Part shown: positions 6,418-12,720 of the stretch, piece by piece
Numbering within the stretch: position 1 is the first letter of the stretch
How the letters are laid out: the number at the start of each line of letters is the position of its first letter
Assembly (NCBI GenBank): GCA_003599475.1
Contig: QZKK01000251.1
Location: 1-12,720, forward strand
DNA from: Desulfobacteraceae bacterium
GTDB lineage: Bacteria > Desulfobacterota > Desulfobacteria > Desulfobacterales > SURF-15
Length of the DNA: 12,720 bases
Direction: 5' to 3'
Made by a program: the position numbers and the translations under genes
Notes under the pieces: generated by a model
The model's database searches: none
What the model saw: the letters and a program-made list of their open reading frames with translations, nothing else
What the model was told of the DNA's origin: nothing

Positions 6418-7518
6418 TTGGAAATTCGCATCAAAAGCTTAAGCAAGGATTTTTTTTCCGAGGGGAAAAAGATCAATGCCCTGGACAAGGTCGATCTGAC
6501 CATTCCAGCCAATCAGATCTTCACCCTTTTGGGCCCGAGCGGGTGCGGCAAGACCACCCTGCTGCGGTGCATCGTCGGGCTTGAAACCCCGGATGCGGGG
6601 GAAATCGCGATCGGAGACGAAATCGTCTGGTCGACGGAAAGAGGGATCTTCCTGCCCACGGAGAGGCGGGGGCTGGGCATGGTATTTCAAACCTACGCCA
6701 TCTGGCCGCATATGAACGTTTTCGACAATGTGGCCTACCCGCTCCAGACCCGAAAACTGCCCAGGGACGATATCCGGAAAAGAGTCGCAAAGACGCTGCG
6801 CTTCGTACAGTTGGAAGGGTTCGAGAACCGGCCGGCCACGAAACTCAGCGGCGGGCAGCAGCAGCGCGTCGCCCTGGCCCGGGCCCTGGCCGCCGAGCCC
6901 AAGGTGATCCTCTTTGACGAGCCGTTGAGCAATCTGGACGCAAAGCTCAGGGAGGAGACGCGCAAGGAGCTGCGAACGTTTCTGACCGAACTGGAGATTA
7001 CGGCCGTATACGTGACTCACGACCGGATCGAGGCCCTGTCGCTTTCGGATACGATCGCGGTGATGAACGCCGGCCGCATCATCGAAATCGGAACGCCGAA
7101 GGAGATCTATTTCAACTCCGCCCATCGCTTCGTTGCGGATTTCATCGGCCGCGCGAACCTGATCGCCGGAAAAGTGGAGGCGCTCGAAGGCGCTTACGCG
7201 ATCGTCGACTCGGAAATCGGAGAAATCGCCTGCAGGAAAGACGCCGACACACCGGTCGGCAGTCCGGTGACGGTATGCATCCGCCCCGAGTTCATTTCAA
7301 CCGACGGCCCGCTTGCTGAAAAAGACCGCTTTACCGGCCGCAACCGGTTCCGGGGAAAGGTGGAATCGCTTGTCTTTGTCGGGGAAGCCTATGAAGGCGA
7401 AATTCAGGTTGCCGATACGCGGCTGATCGCCCGGATCGATCCGACCGCCTCCGTCCATGAAGGAAACGAGATTTCCTTCAGCCTCGATCCGGATCACTGT
7501 TTCGTTCTTTTGAAATGA
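6418..7518 (+). CDS. ABC transporter ATP-binding protein (FbpC/PotA-like, with C-terminal TOBE region)
   Basis: This is the ATPase that powers the importer. From a TTG start at 6418 the protein is 366 residues. It shows Walker A GPSGCGKTT (39-47), Q-loop VFQTYAIWPH (89-98), signature LSGGQQQR (143-150), Walker B ILFDEP (164-169), D-loop SNLD (171-174) and H-loop THD (200-202), all intact. A C-terminal region of about 130 residues (from about 235) matches the TOBE-type regulatory/substrate domain common in ferric, spermidine and sugar ATPases. An upstream in-frame TTG at 6355 would run through the intercistronic hairpin. The 6418 start places the usual (M)EIRIKSLSKDF opening at the N-terminus, with a modest GGACGG site 7 nt upstream. 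The stop overlaps the permease ATG (ATGA), indicating translational coupling. Confidence 0.94.
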   Translation: MEIRIKSLSKDFFSEGKKINALDKVDLTIPANQIFTLLGPSGCGKTTLLRCIVGLETPDAGEIAIGDEIVWSTERGIFLPTERRGLGMVFQTYAIWPHMNVFDNVAYPLQTRKLPRDDIRKRVAKTLRFVQLEGFENRPATKLSGGQQQRVALARALAAEPKVILFDEPLSNLDAKLREETRKELRTFLTELEITAVYVTHDRIEALSLSDTIAVMNAGRIIEIGTPKEIYFNSAHRFVADFIGRANLIAGKVEALEGAYAIVDSEIGEIACRKDADTPVGSPVTVCIRPEFISTDGPLAEKDRFTGRNRFRGKVESLVFVGEAYEGEIQVADTRLIARIDPTASVHEGNEISFSLDPDHCFVLLK

Positions 7519-9215
7519 ACCGAATCCGATTCAATCTACAAACGGCGTTAACACCCGGGCTGATCGTGATCGTCGGATTTCTCACGGTCTGCCCCATTTT
7601 CATGCTCCTTTTCGGAAGCTTTTCCGAGGGGCTCGGCGCCTTCGGCAAATTCACCCTGGAAAAGTATATCCGATCCTACACCGATCCCGATTTCGCCGTA
7701 ATCATCGGAAATACGGTTCTGTTTACCGCCGGTTCGGCTCTTGTCGCCACGGCCCTTGCGCTCTTTCTGTCTTATCTGAATACCCGCACCAACATCCCGT
7801 TCAAATTCCTGTTCAGGATCCTTTCCATCATCCCGATGATGATCCCCCACATCCTTTTCTCGGTTAGCTGGGTGGTCCTGCTGAACCCTTCAAACGGACT
7901 GATCAATCTGGCCGTGCGGCAATTCCTGCACATCGAGGGTTCTCTTTTCGACATCTACACCATGCCTGGGATGATCCTGGTGGAAGGGCTGCTGGATCTG
8001 CCGATCGCCTATCTGATCATCGCCCCGGCCATGGCCTCCTTCGATGTCTCCCTCGAAGAATCTTCCAAAGTCTGCGGCGCAAGCAACCTGCGGACGCTTG
8101 CCCGGGTGACCCTGCCGGTGCTGAGACCCGCCATTTTGGCCTCCTTTATCCTGGTCATCGTCCGGAGCCTGGCTTCCTTCGCCGTTCCCTCCGTCATCGG
8201 CATGCCGGGGCGGATTTATGTCCTGGCCACCCACCTCTACCGGATCATCGCAACCGGCTATGCCGCAGACTACGGCATGGCGGCCGCGGTGGGCATGAGC
8301 GCCCTGGCCGCTTCCATCACGCTGATTTTCGTCTACCGCTATCTCACATCGGAGGGGGAGAAATACGTAACCATTTCGAGCCGAGGCTATCGGCCGGCCG
8401 TGATCGATCTGAAGCGCGCCAAGTATCCCCTTTTTGCAGTCGTCGGCCTCCTTTCCTTCGTCCTGATCGTTCTTCCGGTCATCGTCCTTTTCTACACCTC
8501 CTTTATCCCCTACTCCATGGTGCCCGGCGCGAAGGCCTTCGCCATGATGAGCTTCAAGCATTGGGTGGAGGTATTCCGGGACCCCATCTCGCTGCTCTCG
8601 CTTAAAAACAGCGTTTTTCTGGGCATTGTCGGAGCCACGCTGGGTGCGCTCCTTTCCATCTTTGTGGCCTATGTCATCGTAAAGGTCCGAACCGCCGCTT
8701 CCGGCTTTCTGGAGTCCTTGAGCTTCTTGTCCTTCTCCTTTCCCGGAATCGTCATTGGAATCGGCTTCATGTGGTTTTTCGTACGCACGCCTCTGTACGC
8801 AACGATCTGGTCGCTTCTGATCGGCTATATCGCAACCTACCTCCCCTACGGGATCCGCCCGATGACCAGCGCCTTCGTTCAAATACACAGTCATCTGGAG
8901 GAATCCTCCAGAGTCTGCGGAGGAGGAACCCTCTATACCCTGCGCCGGATCGTGGTCCCGCTGTTGACCCCCGGCATCGTATCGGGATGGATCCTGATGG
9001 CGACCATGTTCGTCCGGGAGCTCACACTCTCGGTGGTCCTGTCCAGGCCGGGCACCGAGGTTTTGGCTGTTCAGATCCTCCGTTTCGCCGAAGACGGCCT
9101 GTGGGGAAAGCTCTCCGCCCTGGGAATCGTGATGATCTTCATTTCGACCAGCCTGGTGGTCGCCGCCTCCTGGATCGGGGCCAGACTGACGGTGGTTGAA
9201 AGCGCAGCGCGGTGA
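7515..9215 (+). CDS. ABC transporter permease, fused double domain (FbpB-like)
   Basis: This inner-membrane channel of the importer is a single 566-residue chain made of two homologous permease halves, as in ferric (FbpB/SfuB) systems. Each half carries the cytoplasmic EAA loop that binds the ATPase: EESSKVCGASNLRTLARVTLP at about 181-201 and EESSRVCGGGTLYTLRRIVVP at about 462-482, both followed by xxPxI. Many hydrophobic segments are seen (for example 13-34, 64-88, 103-122, 155-172, 206-228, 305-330, 365-390, 405-425, 485-505, 533-553), consistent with about 12 helices. The ATG overlaps the ATPase stop by 4 nt. The gene is last in the operon, and an 8-bp inverted repeat begins immediately after its stop codon. 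Substrate identity follows the binding protein and is unknown. Confidence 0.95.
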   Translation: MNRIRFNLQTALTPGLIVIVGFLTVCPIFMLLFGSFSEGLGAFGKFTLEKYIRSYTDPDFAVIIGNTVLFTAGSALVATALALFLSYLNTRTNIPFKFLFRILSIIPMMIPHILFSVSWVVLLNPSNGLINLAVRQFLHIEGSLFDIYTMPGMILVEGLLDLPIAYLIIAPAMASFDVSLEESSKVCGASNLRTLARVTLPVLRPAILASFILVIVRSLASFAVPSVIGMPGRIYVLATHLYRIIATGYAADYGMAAAVGMSALAASITLIFVYRYLTSEGEKYVTISSRGYRPAVIDLKRAKYPLFAVVGLLSFVLIVLPVIVLFYTSFIPYSMVPGAKAFAMMSFKHWVEVFRDPISLLSLKNSVFLGIVGATLGALLSIFVAYVIVKVRTAASGFLESLSFLSFSFPGIVIGIGFMWFFVRTPLYATIWSLLIGYIATYLPYGIRPMTSAFVQIHSHLEESSRVCGGGTLYTLRRIVVPLLTPGIVSGWILMATMFVRELTLSVVLSRPGTEVLAVQILRFAEDGLWGKLSALGIVMIFISTSLVVAASWIGARLTVVESAAR

Positions 9216-9290
9216 AAACTGGATGCTCGATGCTCGATGCTCGATGCTGGATGCTGGATGCTCGATGCTGGATGCTGAAGGGTCCAGTTT
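9216..9290 (+). repeat. Eight-unit heptanucleotide array inside an inverted repeat
   Basis: Eight uninterrupted 7-bp units fill 9221-9276: GGATGCT and CGATGCT in the order G, C, C, C, G, G, C, G by first base. Perfect 8-bp arms AAACTGGA (9216-9223) and TCCAGTTT (9283-9290) bracket the array, with the left arm overlapping the first unit. The structure starts at the base after the permease stop codon. It could fold as a long-loop hairpin in the operon transcript. There is no U-run, so terminator function is unproven. Confidence 0.9.
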
Positions 9291-9323
9291 AATCAAAGAA
9301 TGAGACTGCAACGGTTTGGGTCA

Positions 9324-9364
9324 TTGATCTTATTCCTTTATTCGATTTCGGGCGTTCATCTTTT
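9324..9364 (+). repeat. Dispersed repeat copy upstream of the lysE-like gene
   Basis: It starts with TTGATCTTA and ends in three 7-bp units, GATTTCG, GGCGTTC and ATCTTTT (9344-9364). Its first 32 bases match 10135-10166 at 28 positions. The rest of the 9291-9445 spacer shows no gene. GGAG in AAAGGAGAG, 8 nt before the ATG at 9446, serves the next gene; no clear promoter was found. Confidence 0.75.
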
Positions 9365-9445
9365 TAGAAGTTATGGATTGAATCCCGTCCGCATCCGGAG
9401 GTATAAGGGGGATGAAAACATCGCTTCCGAAAAGGAGAGAGAAAC

Positions 9446-10072
9446 ATGACATTTCAGGTTTGGGCCGCTTTCTTGATCGCGGCAGGGATCGTTGTGGTCA
9501 TACCGGGCCCAACGATCATTTCGGTCATCAGCCTTTCCATAGCCCATGGGCGCAGGGCGGTAATCCCTCTTGTCATCGGTGTCACCCTGGGGGATTTTGT
9601 CGCCATGAGCCTTTCGCTTCTTGGGCTCGGAGCCGTTCTATCCGCCTCTGCCGCCCTCTTCAATACACTCAAGATGATCGGTGCGCTCTACCTGATCTAT
9701 CTAGGCCTCAAACTCTGGCGATCGGATCCGGTCTCCGGTGATTCCTCTTCTTCCCGGAAGCCGGTCTCCGGAACATCTTTGATCCGCAGCCTCTTTGTCA
9801 CTACCGCACTGAACCCGAAAAGCATCGCCTTTTTCATCGCCTTCCTGCCGCTTTTCGTAAATCCCGCAGCACGGGTCCTCCCTCAGCTTCTTGTGCTGGA
9901 GGCCACGTTTCTTTTCCTTGCCGCTGTAAACGCCGCAGCCTATGCCTTTTTTTCAGGCCATCTCCGGGAGAAAGTGCAGACACCACAGGCGCGCCGCTGG
10001 TTCAACCGCTGCGGCGGAACCGCACTGATCGGTGCGGGCCTCCTTACGGCAACGATGCGCCGATCATCCTAA
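9446..10072 (+). CDS. LysE/RhtB-family amino-acid exporter
   Basis: This small inner-membrane exporter has 208 residues, the usual family size. Members expel amino acids or related compounds such as homoserine, threonine, lysine or cysteine derivatives, driven by the proton gradient. Family marks are the N-terminal PGPTIISVI (20-28), GVTLGD (45-50), LYLIYLGLKLWR (81-92) and, after a Ser-rich loop (98-104), ALNPKSIAFFIAFLPLF (121-137). Five to six hydrophobic segments are visible. GGAG 8 nt before the ATG supports the start; an overlapping ATG at 9412 is in another frame. The gene stands alone, flanked by related direct repeats, and converges with hutI. Which compound it exports cannot be read from sequence; a role linked to histidine breakdown is only suggested by position. 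Confidence 0.93.
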   Translation: MTFQVWAAFLIAAGIVVVIPGPTIISVISLSIAHGRRAVIPLVIGVTLGDFVAMSLSLLGLGAVLSASAALFNTLKMIGALYLIYLGLKLWRSDPVSGDSSSSRKPVSGTSLIRSLFVTTALNPKSIAFFIAFLPLFVNPAARVLPQLLVLEATFLFLAAVNAAAYAFFSGHLREKVQTPQARRWFNRCGGTALIGAGLLTATMRRSS

Positions 10073-10077
10073 AGGAG

Positions 10078-10091
10078 AGTGTTCAGTGTTC
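10078..10091 (+). repeat. Two-unit heptanucleotide repeat after the lysE-like gene
   Basis: AGTGTTC occurs twice in tandem, followed by AG, beginning 6 nt after the stop codon. It is short enough to be chance alone, but it shares the 7-bp period of the other spacers. A weak 5-bp stem GTGCC/GGCAC with a 7-nt loop follows at 10101-10117 without a U-run, so it is not a convincing terminator. Confidence 0.45.
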
Positions 10092-10134
10092 AGGGCTGCC
10101 GTGCCAATTCCCGGCACTCGATCGAAAAAGAAAC

Positions 10135-10189
10135 TTGATCTTAGTCCTTTATTCGATGTTGGACGTTTGTTGTTCGACGTTTATCTTTT
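10135..10189 (+). repeat. Dispersed repeat copy downstream of the lysE-like gene
   Basis: This copy is related to 9324-9364 and lies in the same orientation. After TTGATCTTAGTCCTTTATTC it carries five 7-bp units: GATGTTG, GACGTTT, GTTGTTC, GACGTTT and ATCTTTT (10155-10189). The other copy has three, so the two differ by exactly two units (14 bp). The copy overlaps the last two codons and the stop of hutI on the minus strand. Confidence 0.8.
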
Positions 10190-11446
10190 GAAACACCGCA
10201 CCCCGCTCTTGACGACCTGCTCCACGCAGTTTACTCCGATCCGGTAGGGAAGAAACCGATAGGAGGGATACGACAAAACGACGGCGTCTCCTTTCTTTCC
10301 GACATCGAGGCTTCCGATCGTATCCGCCCGGTCTAGGGCGGCAGCCCCGTTTAGGGTAAGTGCGGTAACCGCTTCCTCGGCGGTCATCTTCATGTAGAGG
10401 GTCGCAAGCGCAAAGACAAGCGGGATCGATTCGGTAAAGCAACTCCCCGGATTGAAATCGGTCGCCAGAGCCACCGCACACCCATGGTCGATCATTTCCC
10501 GCGCCCGCGCATACGGCTCACGCAGAGAAAAGGCGGTTGCCGGAAGAAGGGTCGCGATCACCCCGGCAGCGGCAAGATCGCGGATTCCCTGATCCGAACA
10601 GTGCAGCAGATGATCCGCGGAGACAGCCCCCAGCTCGGCGGCAAGCTCCGCTCCCCCGAGCGGGACGATCTCATCGGCATGGAGCTTGATCTTTAAGCCG
10701 GACTGCTTTGCGGCGGTCAGCAGTCTTCGGGACTGTTCGATGGAAAAAACCCCCTTCTCGCAAAAGATATCGCAGAACTCGGCAAGCCTTTGCCGGGAAA
10801 CCTCCGGCAGCACCGATTCGATCATGAAATCGATGTAGGCGTCCTCTTTTCCCCGGTAATCGGCAGAGACCGCATGCGCGCCGAGAAAGCTCGAAGCGAC
10901 ATCCATCGGATGGGTACGGTCGAGTGCCGCCATGGCCGCAAGCTGTTTGATCTCGGTGACGCGGTCGAGCCCGTACCCGCTCTTCCCCTCGACCGTCGTC
11001 ACCCCGTAGGAGAGCATCGAATCGAGCCGTCTTTTGCCGGATGCTATCAGCGACTCCTCGGAGGCCTTTCGGGTGGCTGAAACCGTATTGAGGATGCCGC
11101 CCCCCCGGCGCAGAATCTCCATATACGAGACACCCTGAAGCCTCCAGGAGAATTCGTCCGCCCGGTATCCGTCAAAGACAAAGTGCGTATGGGAGTCCAC
11201 AAAACCGGGCAGCACCGCCTTTCCCTCCGCATCGATGACGGTGAATCCTTCTCCGGCAAGCCCGCGTTCGTCGAATCGCTCCAGGATGTCTCCGGTTGGC
11301 CCCAATGCGGTGATGATCCCGTCCTCGATCAAGAGCGCGCCGTCTTCAATCACCCCGAGCACGTTCATCTCATCCCCCTTCTTTGCCTGAAAGCCGCTGC
11401 AGGTCACAAGCTGGGACGCATTTTTGATCAGAAGGCTGCCGCGCAT
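10181..11446 (-). CDS. hutI: Imidazolonepropionase (EC 3.5.2.7)
   Basis: HutI hydrolyses 4-imidazolone-5-propanoate to N-formimidoyl-L-glutamate, the third step of histidine degradation, in the cytosol. The protein has 421 residues, normal for the family, and an amidohydrolase fold. Metal and catalytic motifs are present: DSHTHFVF with His86 and His88, EGKSGYGL (153-160), FLGAHAV with His191, KLHADE with His256 and Glu259, ADHL with His279, and ATDFNPGS with Asp330. AAGGA 7 nt before the ATG sets the start. It is downstream of hutU on the same strand, 192 bp away, so co-transcription is likely although the spacer is full of tandem repeats. The last two codons and the stop lie in a dispersed repeat, so the C-terminal end may have been changed by repeat insertion. 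Confidence 0.97.
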   Translation of the reverse strand: MRGSLLIKNASQLVTCSGFQAKKGDEMNVLGVIEDGALLIEDGIITALGPTGDILERFDERGLAGEGFTVIDAEGKAVLPGFVDSHTHFVFDGYRADEFSWRLQGVSYMEILRRGGGILNTVSATRKASEESLIASGKRRLDSMLSYGVTTVEGKSGYGLDRVTEIKQLAAMAALDRTHPMDVASSFLGAHAVSADYRGKEDAYIDFMIESVLPEVSRQRLAEFCDIFCEKGVFSIEQSRRLLTAAKQSGLKIKLHADEIVPLGGAELAAELGAVSADHLLHCSDQGIRDLAAAGVIATLLPATAFSLREPYARAREMIDHGCAVALATDFNPGSCFTESIPLVFALATLYMKMTAEEAVTALTLNGAAALDRADTIGSLDVGKKGDAVVLSYPSYRFLPYRIGVNCVEQVVKSGVRCFKR

Positions 11447-11484
11447 AAAGAATTCCTTTCGGGTTGTCCCGCCAAGGCGTCAAC

Positions 11485-11659
11485 GTAGTCTGCGTAATCT
11501 GCGAATCGGATCTAGTTAAACCACGAAACACACGAAATACACGAAAAAAGATAAAAGGCTGGTTACTCCTCTGCGTCTCTGCGCAATTCCTACCGGTTCT
11601 TTGCGTCTTTGCGTGAGACTCTTTCTTTCTGTGTATACCTACGCAATCTGCGGATCGGA
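11485..11659. repeat. Composite array of 8- and 9-bp tandem repeats between hutU and hutI
   Basis: Several short tandem arrays sit side by side. Units of 9 bp: GTAGTCTGC and GTAATCTGC (11485-11502); CACGAAACA, CACGAAATA and CACGAAAAA (11522-11548). Units of 8 bp: CTCTGCGT and CTCTGCGC (11569-11584), then CTTTGCGT twice (11599-11614). An 18-bp sequence, CGYAATCTGCGRATCGGA, occurs at both ends in the same orientation (11493-11510 and 11642-11659, 16 of 18 identical). The right-hand copy lies inside the end of hutU. There is no gene in the 192-bp spacer; the ORF crossing it is a product of the repeats. Confidence 0.85.
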
Positions 11660-12720
11660 AAGTTCGGGGTGGTTTTCGAAAAGTTCTTCCACCAGGTCCT
11701 GAACCTTCCTTTCCTCGGCGGCATAGGGGATTGTGATCTTTTCTTTCCCCTTTCTTTCCCTGTTGAATTCGATTCCGGTCTCGAGCGAGCCTCTGTTTCC
11801 GGCCCATGCCCTCCTGGCCACACCCCCCATGACATCCCAGGAGACAGCGGTCCGGATGACACGATCCACCCGCCGGCTTCCATCCAGGACCAGCCCGAAG
11901 CCTCCGTTTATGGCCTTTCCGATGCCCACCCCGCCTCCGTTGTGAAGCGAGACCATGCTCATCCCGCGGGCGGCGTTTCCGGCAAAACACTGCACCGCCA
12001 TCTCGGCCATGATGTTGCTGCCGTCATGGATGTTTGCGGTTTCCCGGAAAGGAGAATCCGCCCCGCCGGTATCGTGGTGGTCTCTTCCCAGCATGACCGG
12101 TCCGATCTCGCCTTTTGATACCATCTCGTTGAACCTCAAGGCGATTTTGGTTCTTCCCGCAGCGTCCTGGTAGAGGATCCGCGCCTGGGTCCCGACCACC
12201 AGCCGGTTTTTCTCGGCATCGCGGATCCACATGTAGTTGTCTCTGTCCTGGAATCTCCGCCCCGGGTCGATGCAGGACATGGCCGCCCGGTCGGTTTTTA
12301 TCAGATCCTCTTTTTTCCCGCTCAGGCAGACCCACCGAAAAGGACCATAGCCGTAATCGAAGAGAAGCGGCCCCATGATGTCTTCCACGTAGGAAGGGAA
12401 AACGAACCCTTCCATCGGGTCCTTGCCGTTTTTGCAGATCTCGGCGACCCCGGCATCGTAAACGGCTTTGAGAAAGCTGTTCCCGTAATCGAAGAAATAA
12501 GTGCCCCGTTCGACAAGCGCTTTGATGACCGAGTAATGGCGCCGGAGCGAAGCGTCTATCAGTGCCTTGAATCTTGCCGGATCGGTCTTTAGAAGCTCTG
12601 TCCGCTGATCGAAGGTGAGCCCCTGGGGGCAGTAGCCGCCGTTGTAAACGGCATGGCAGGAGGTCTGGTCCGAGAGCAGGGGAATTCGGATATCCCTTTC
12701 GACGGCATAAGAAAGAAGAG
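11639..12720 (-). CDS. hutU: Urocanate hydratase, C-terminal 359 residues (5' end outside window)
   Basis: Urocanase converts urocanate to 4-imidazolone-5-propanoate with tightly bound NAD+; it is the second step of histidine degradation and feeds HutI. The frame is open to the window edge, well beyond the internal ATG at 12415. Visible motifs are SDQTSCH, FDYGN, GPFRWVCLSG, RFNEMV, GRDHHDTGG, SPFRET, HDGSN and SLHNGGGVGIG. The spacing and inserts (for example QDRDNYMWIRDAEKN) suit the longer urocanase type rather than the classical enzyme of about 555 residues. Where the classical enzyme has ARICW, with its known active-site cysteine, this one reads ARILY. I believe that is normal for the long type, but this is from memory. 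The final seven codons (SDPQIA and stop) lie within a short repeat that recurs 150 bp downstream. It is transcribed ahead of hutI. Confidence 0.95.
   Translation of the reverse strand, partial: LLSYAVERDIRIPLLSDQTSCHAVYNGGYCPQGLTFDQRTELLKTDPARFKALIDASLRRHYSVIKALVERGTYFFDYGNSFLKAVYDAGVAEICKNGKDPMEGFVFPSYVEDIMGPLLFDYGYGPFRWVCLSGKKEDLIKTDRAAMSCIDPGRRFQDRDNYMWIRDAEKNRLVVGTQARILYQDAAGRTKIALRFNEMVSKGEIGPVMLGRDHHDTGGADSPFRETANIHDGSNIMAEMAVQCFAGNAARGMSMVSLHNGGGVGIGKAINGGFGLVLDGSRRVDRVIRTAVSWDVMGGVARRAWAGNRGSLETGIEFNRERKGKEKITIPYAAEERKVQDLVEELFENHPELSDPQIA

Noticed and set aside
9221..9276. CRISPR-like array
   Set aside because: The units are 7 bp with no spacers between them, so it is a simple tandem repeat.
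7890..9311. 473-codon minus-strand ORF opposite the permease
   Set aside because: It mirrors the clear double-permease gene, is rich in Asp, Gln, Gly and His as expected from antisense reading, and takes its N-terminus from the heptamer array.
10101..10117. Bidirectional terminator between the lysE-like gene and hutI
   Set aside because: The stem has only 5 bp and there is no U-run in either direction.
11370..11990. 206-codon minus-strand ORF across the hutU-hutI spacer
   Set aside because: Its AKTQR and FRVFRVFRG segments are translations of the 8- and 9-bp repeats, and the rest overlaps hutU and hutI in another frame.

Overview
The window looks like a chromosomal segment of a mid-to-high GC Gram-negative bacterium, most likely a member of the Desulfobacterota (former Deltaproteobacteria). 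This is inferred from three things: the mix of TRAP, ABC and histidine-degradation genes; a diguanylate cyclase with an N-terminal region of a kind I associate with that group; and many short-period tandem repeats between the genes. I ran no database search, so the taxon is an inference.

Layout. Positions 1-275 (+) carry the end of an M20-type amidohydrolase/peptidase. Positions 332-3317 (-) carry a complete TRAP transporter operon in the order dctP, dctM, dctQ, with a hairpin-rich spacer after dctP. A spacer of about 610 bp follows. It holds two operator-like dyads and a possible 23-codon leader ORF upstream of dctP. Positions 3930-5021 (+) encode a diguanylate cyclase (GGDEF) without a recognisable inhibitory I-site. 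After a spacer with a good sigma70-type promoter, 5344-9215 (+) form an ABC importer operon of the ferric/FbpABC architectural class: solute-binding protein, ATPase and fused double permease. A strong hairpin follows the binding-protein gene. Positions 9446-10072 (+) encode a LysE/RhtB-family exporter. Positions 10181-12720 (-) carry hutI and the 3' part of hutU, two consecutive steps of histidine degradation. The transcription order is hutU then hutI, and hutU runs off the window edge.

How it fits together. The region is a small-molecule uptake and catabolism neighbourhood. The TRAP system probably imports a carboxylate. The ABC system imports an unidentified solute; the Tyr-Tyr pair of iron-binding FbpA proteins is absent. 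Hut enzymes turn urocanate into N-formimidoyl-glutamate, and a LysE-type carrier may export an amino acid or related compound. Both binding-protein genes are followed by stem-loops, which fits higher expression of the binding protein than of its membrane partners.

The most unusual content lies between the genes. At least five spacers contain short tandem repeats with a 7-bp period but different unit sequences. Two related copies flank the lysE-like gene in direct orientation and differ by exactly two 7-bp units. The hutU-hutI spacer is filled with 8-bp and 9-bp tandem repeats bracketed by 18-bp near-identical direct repeats. The stop codons of both hut genes lie inside repeat sequence. I saw no CRISPR array, tRNA, rRNA, transposase or phage gene.
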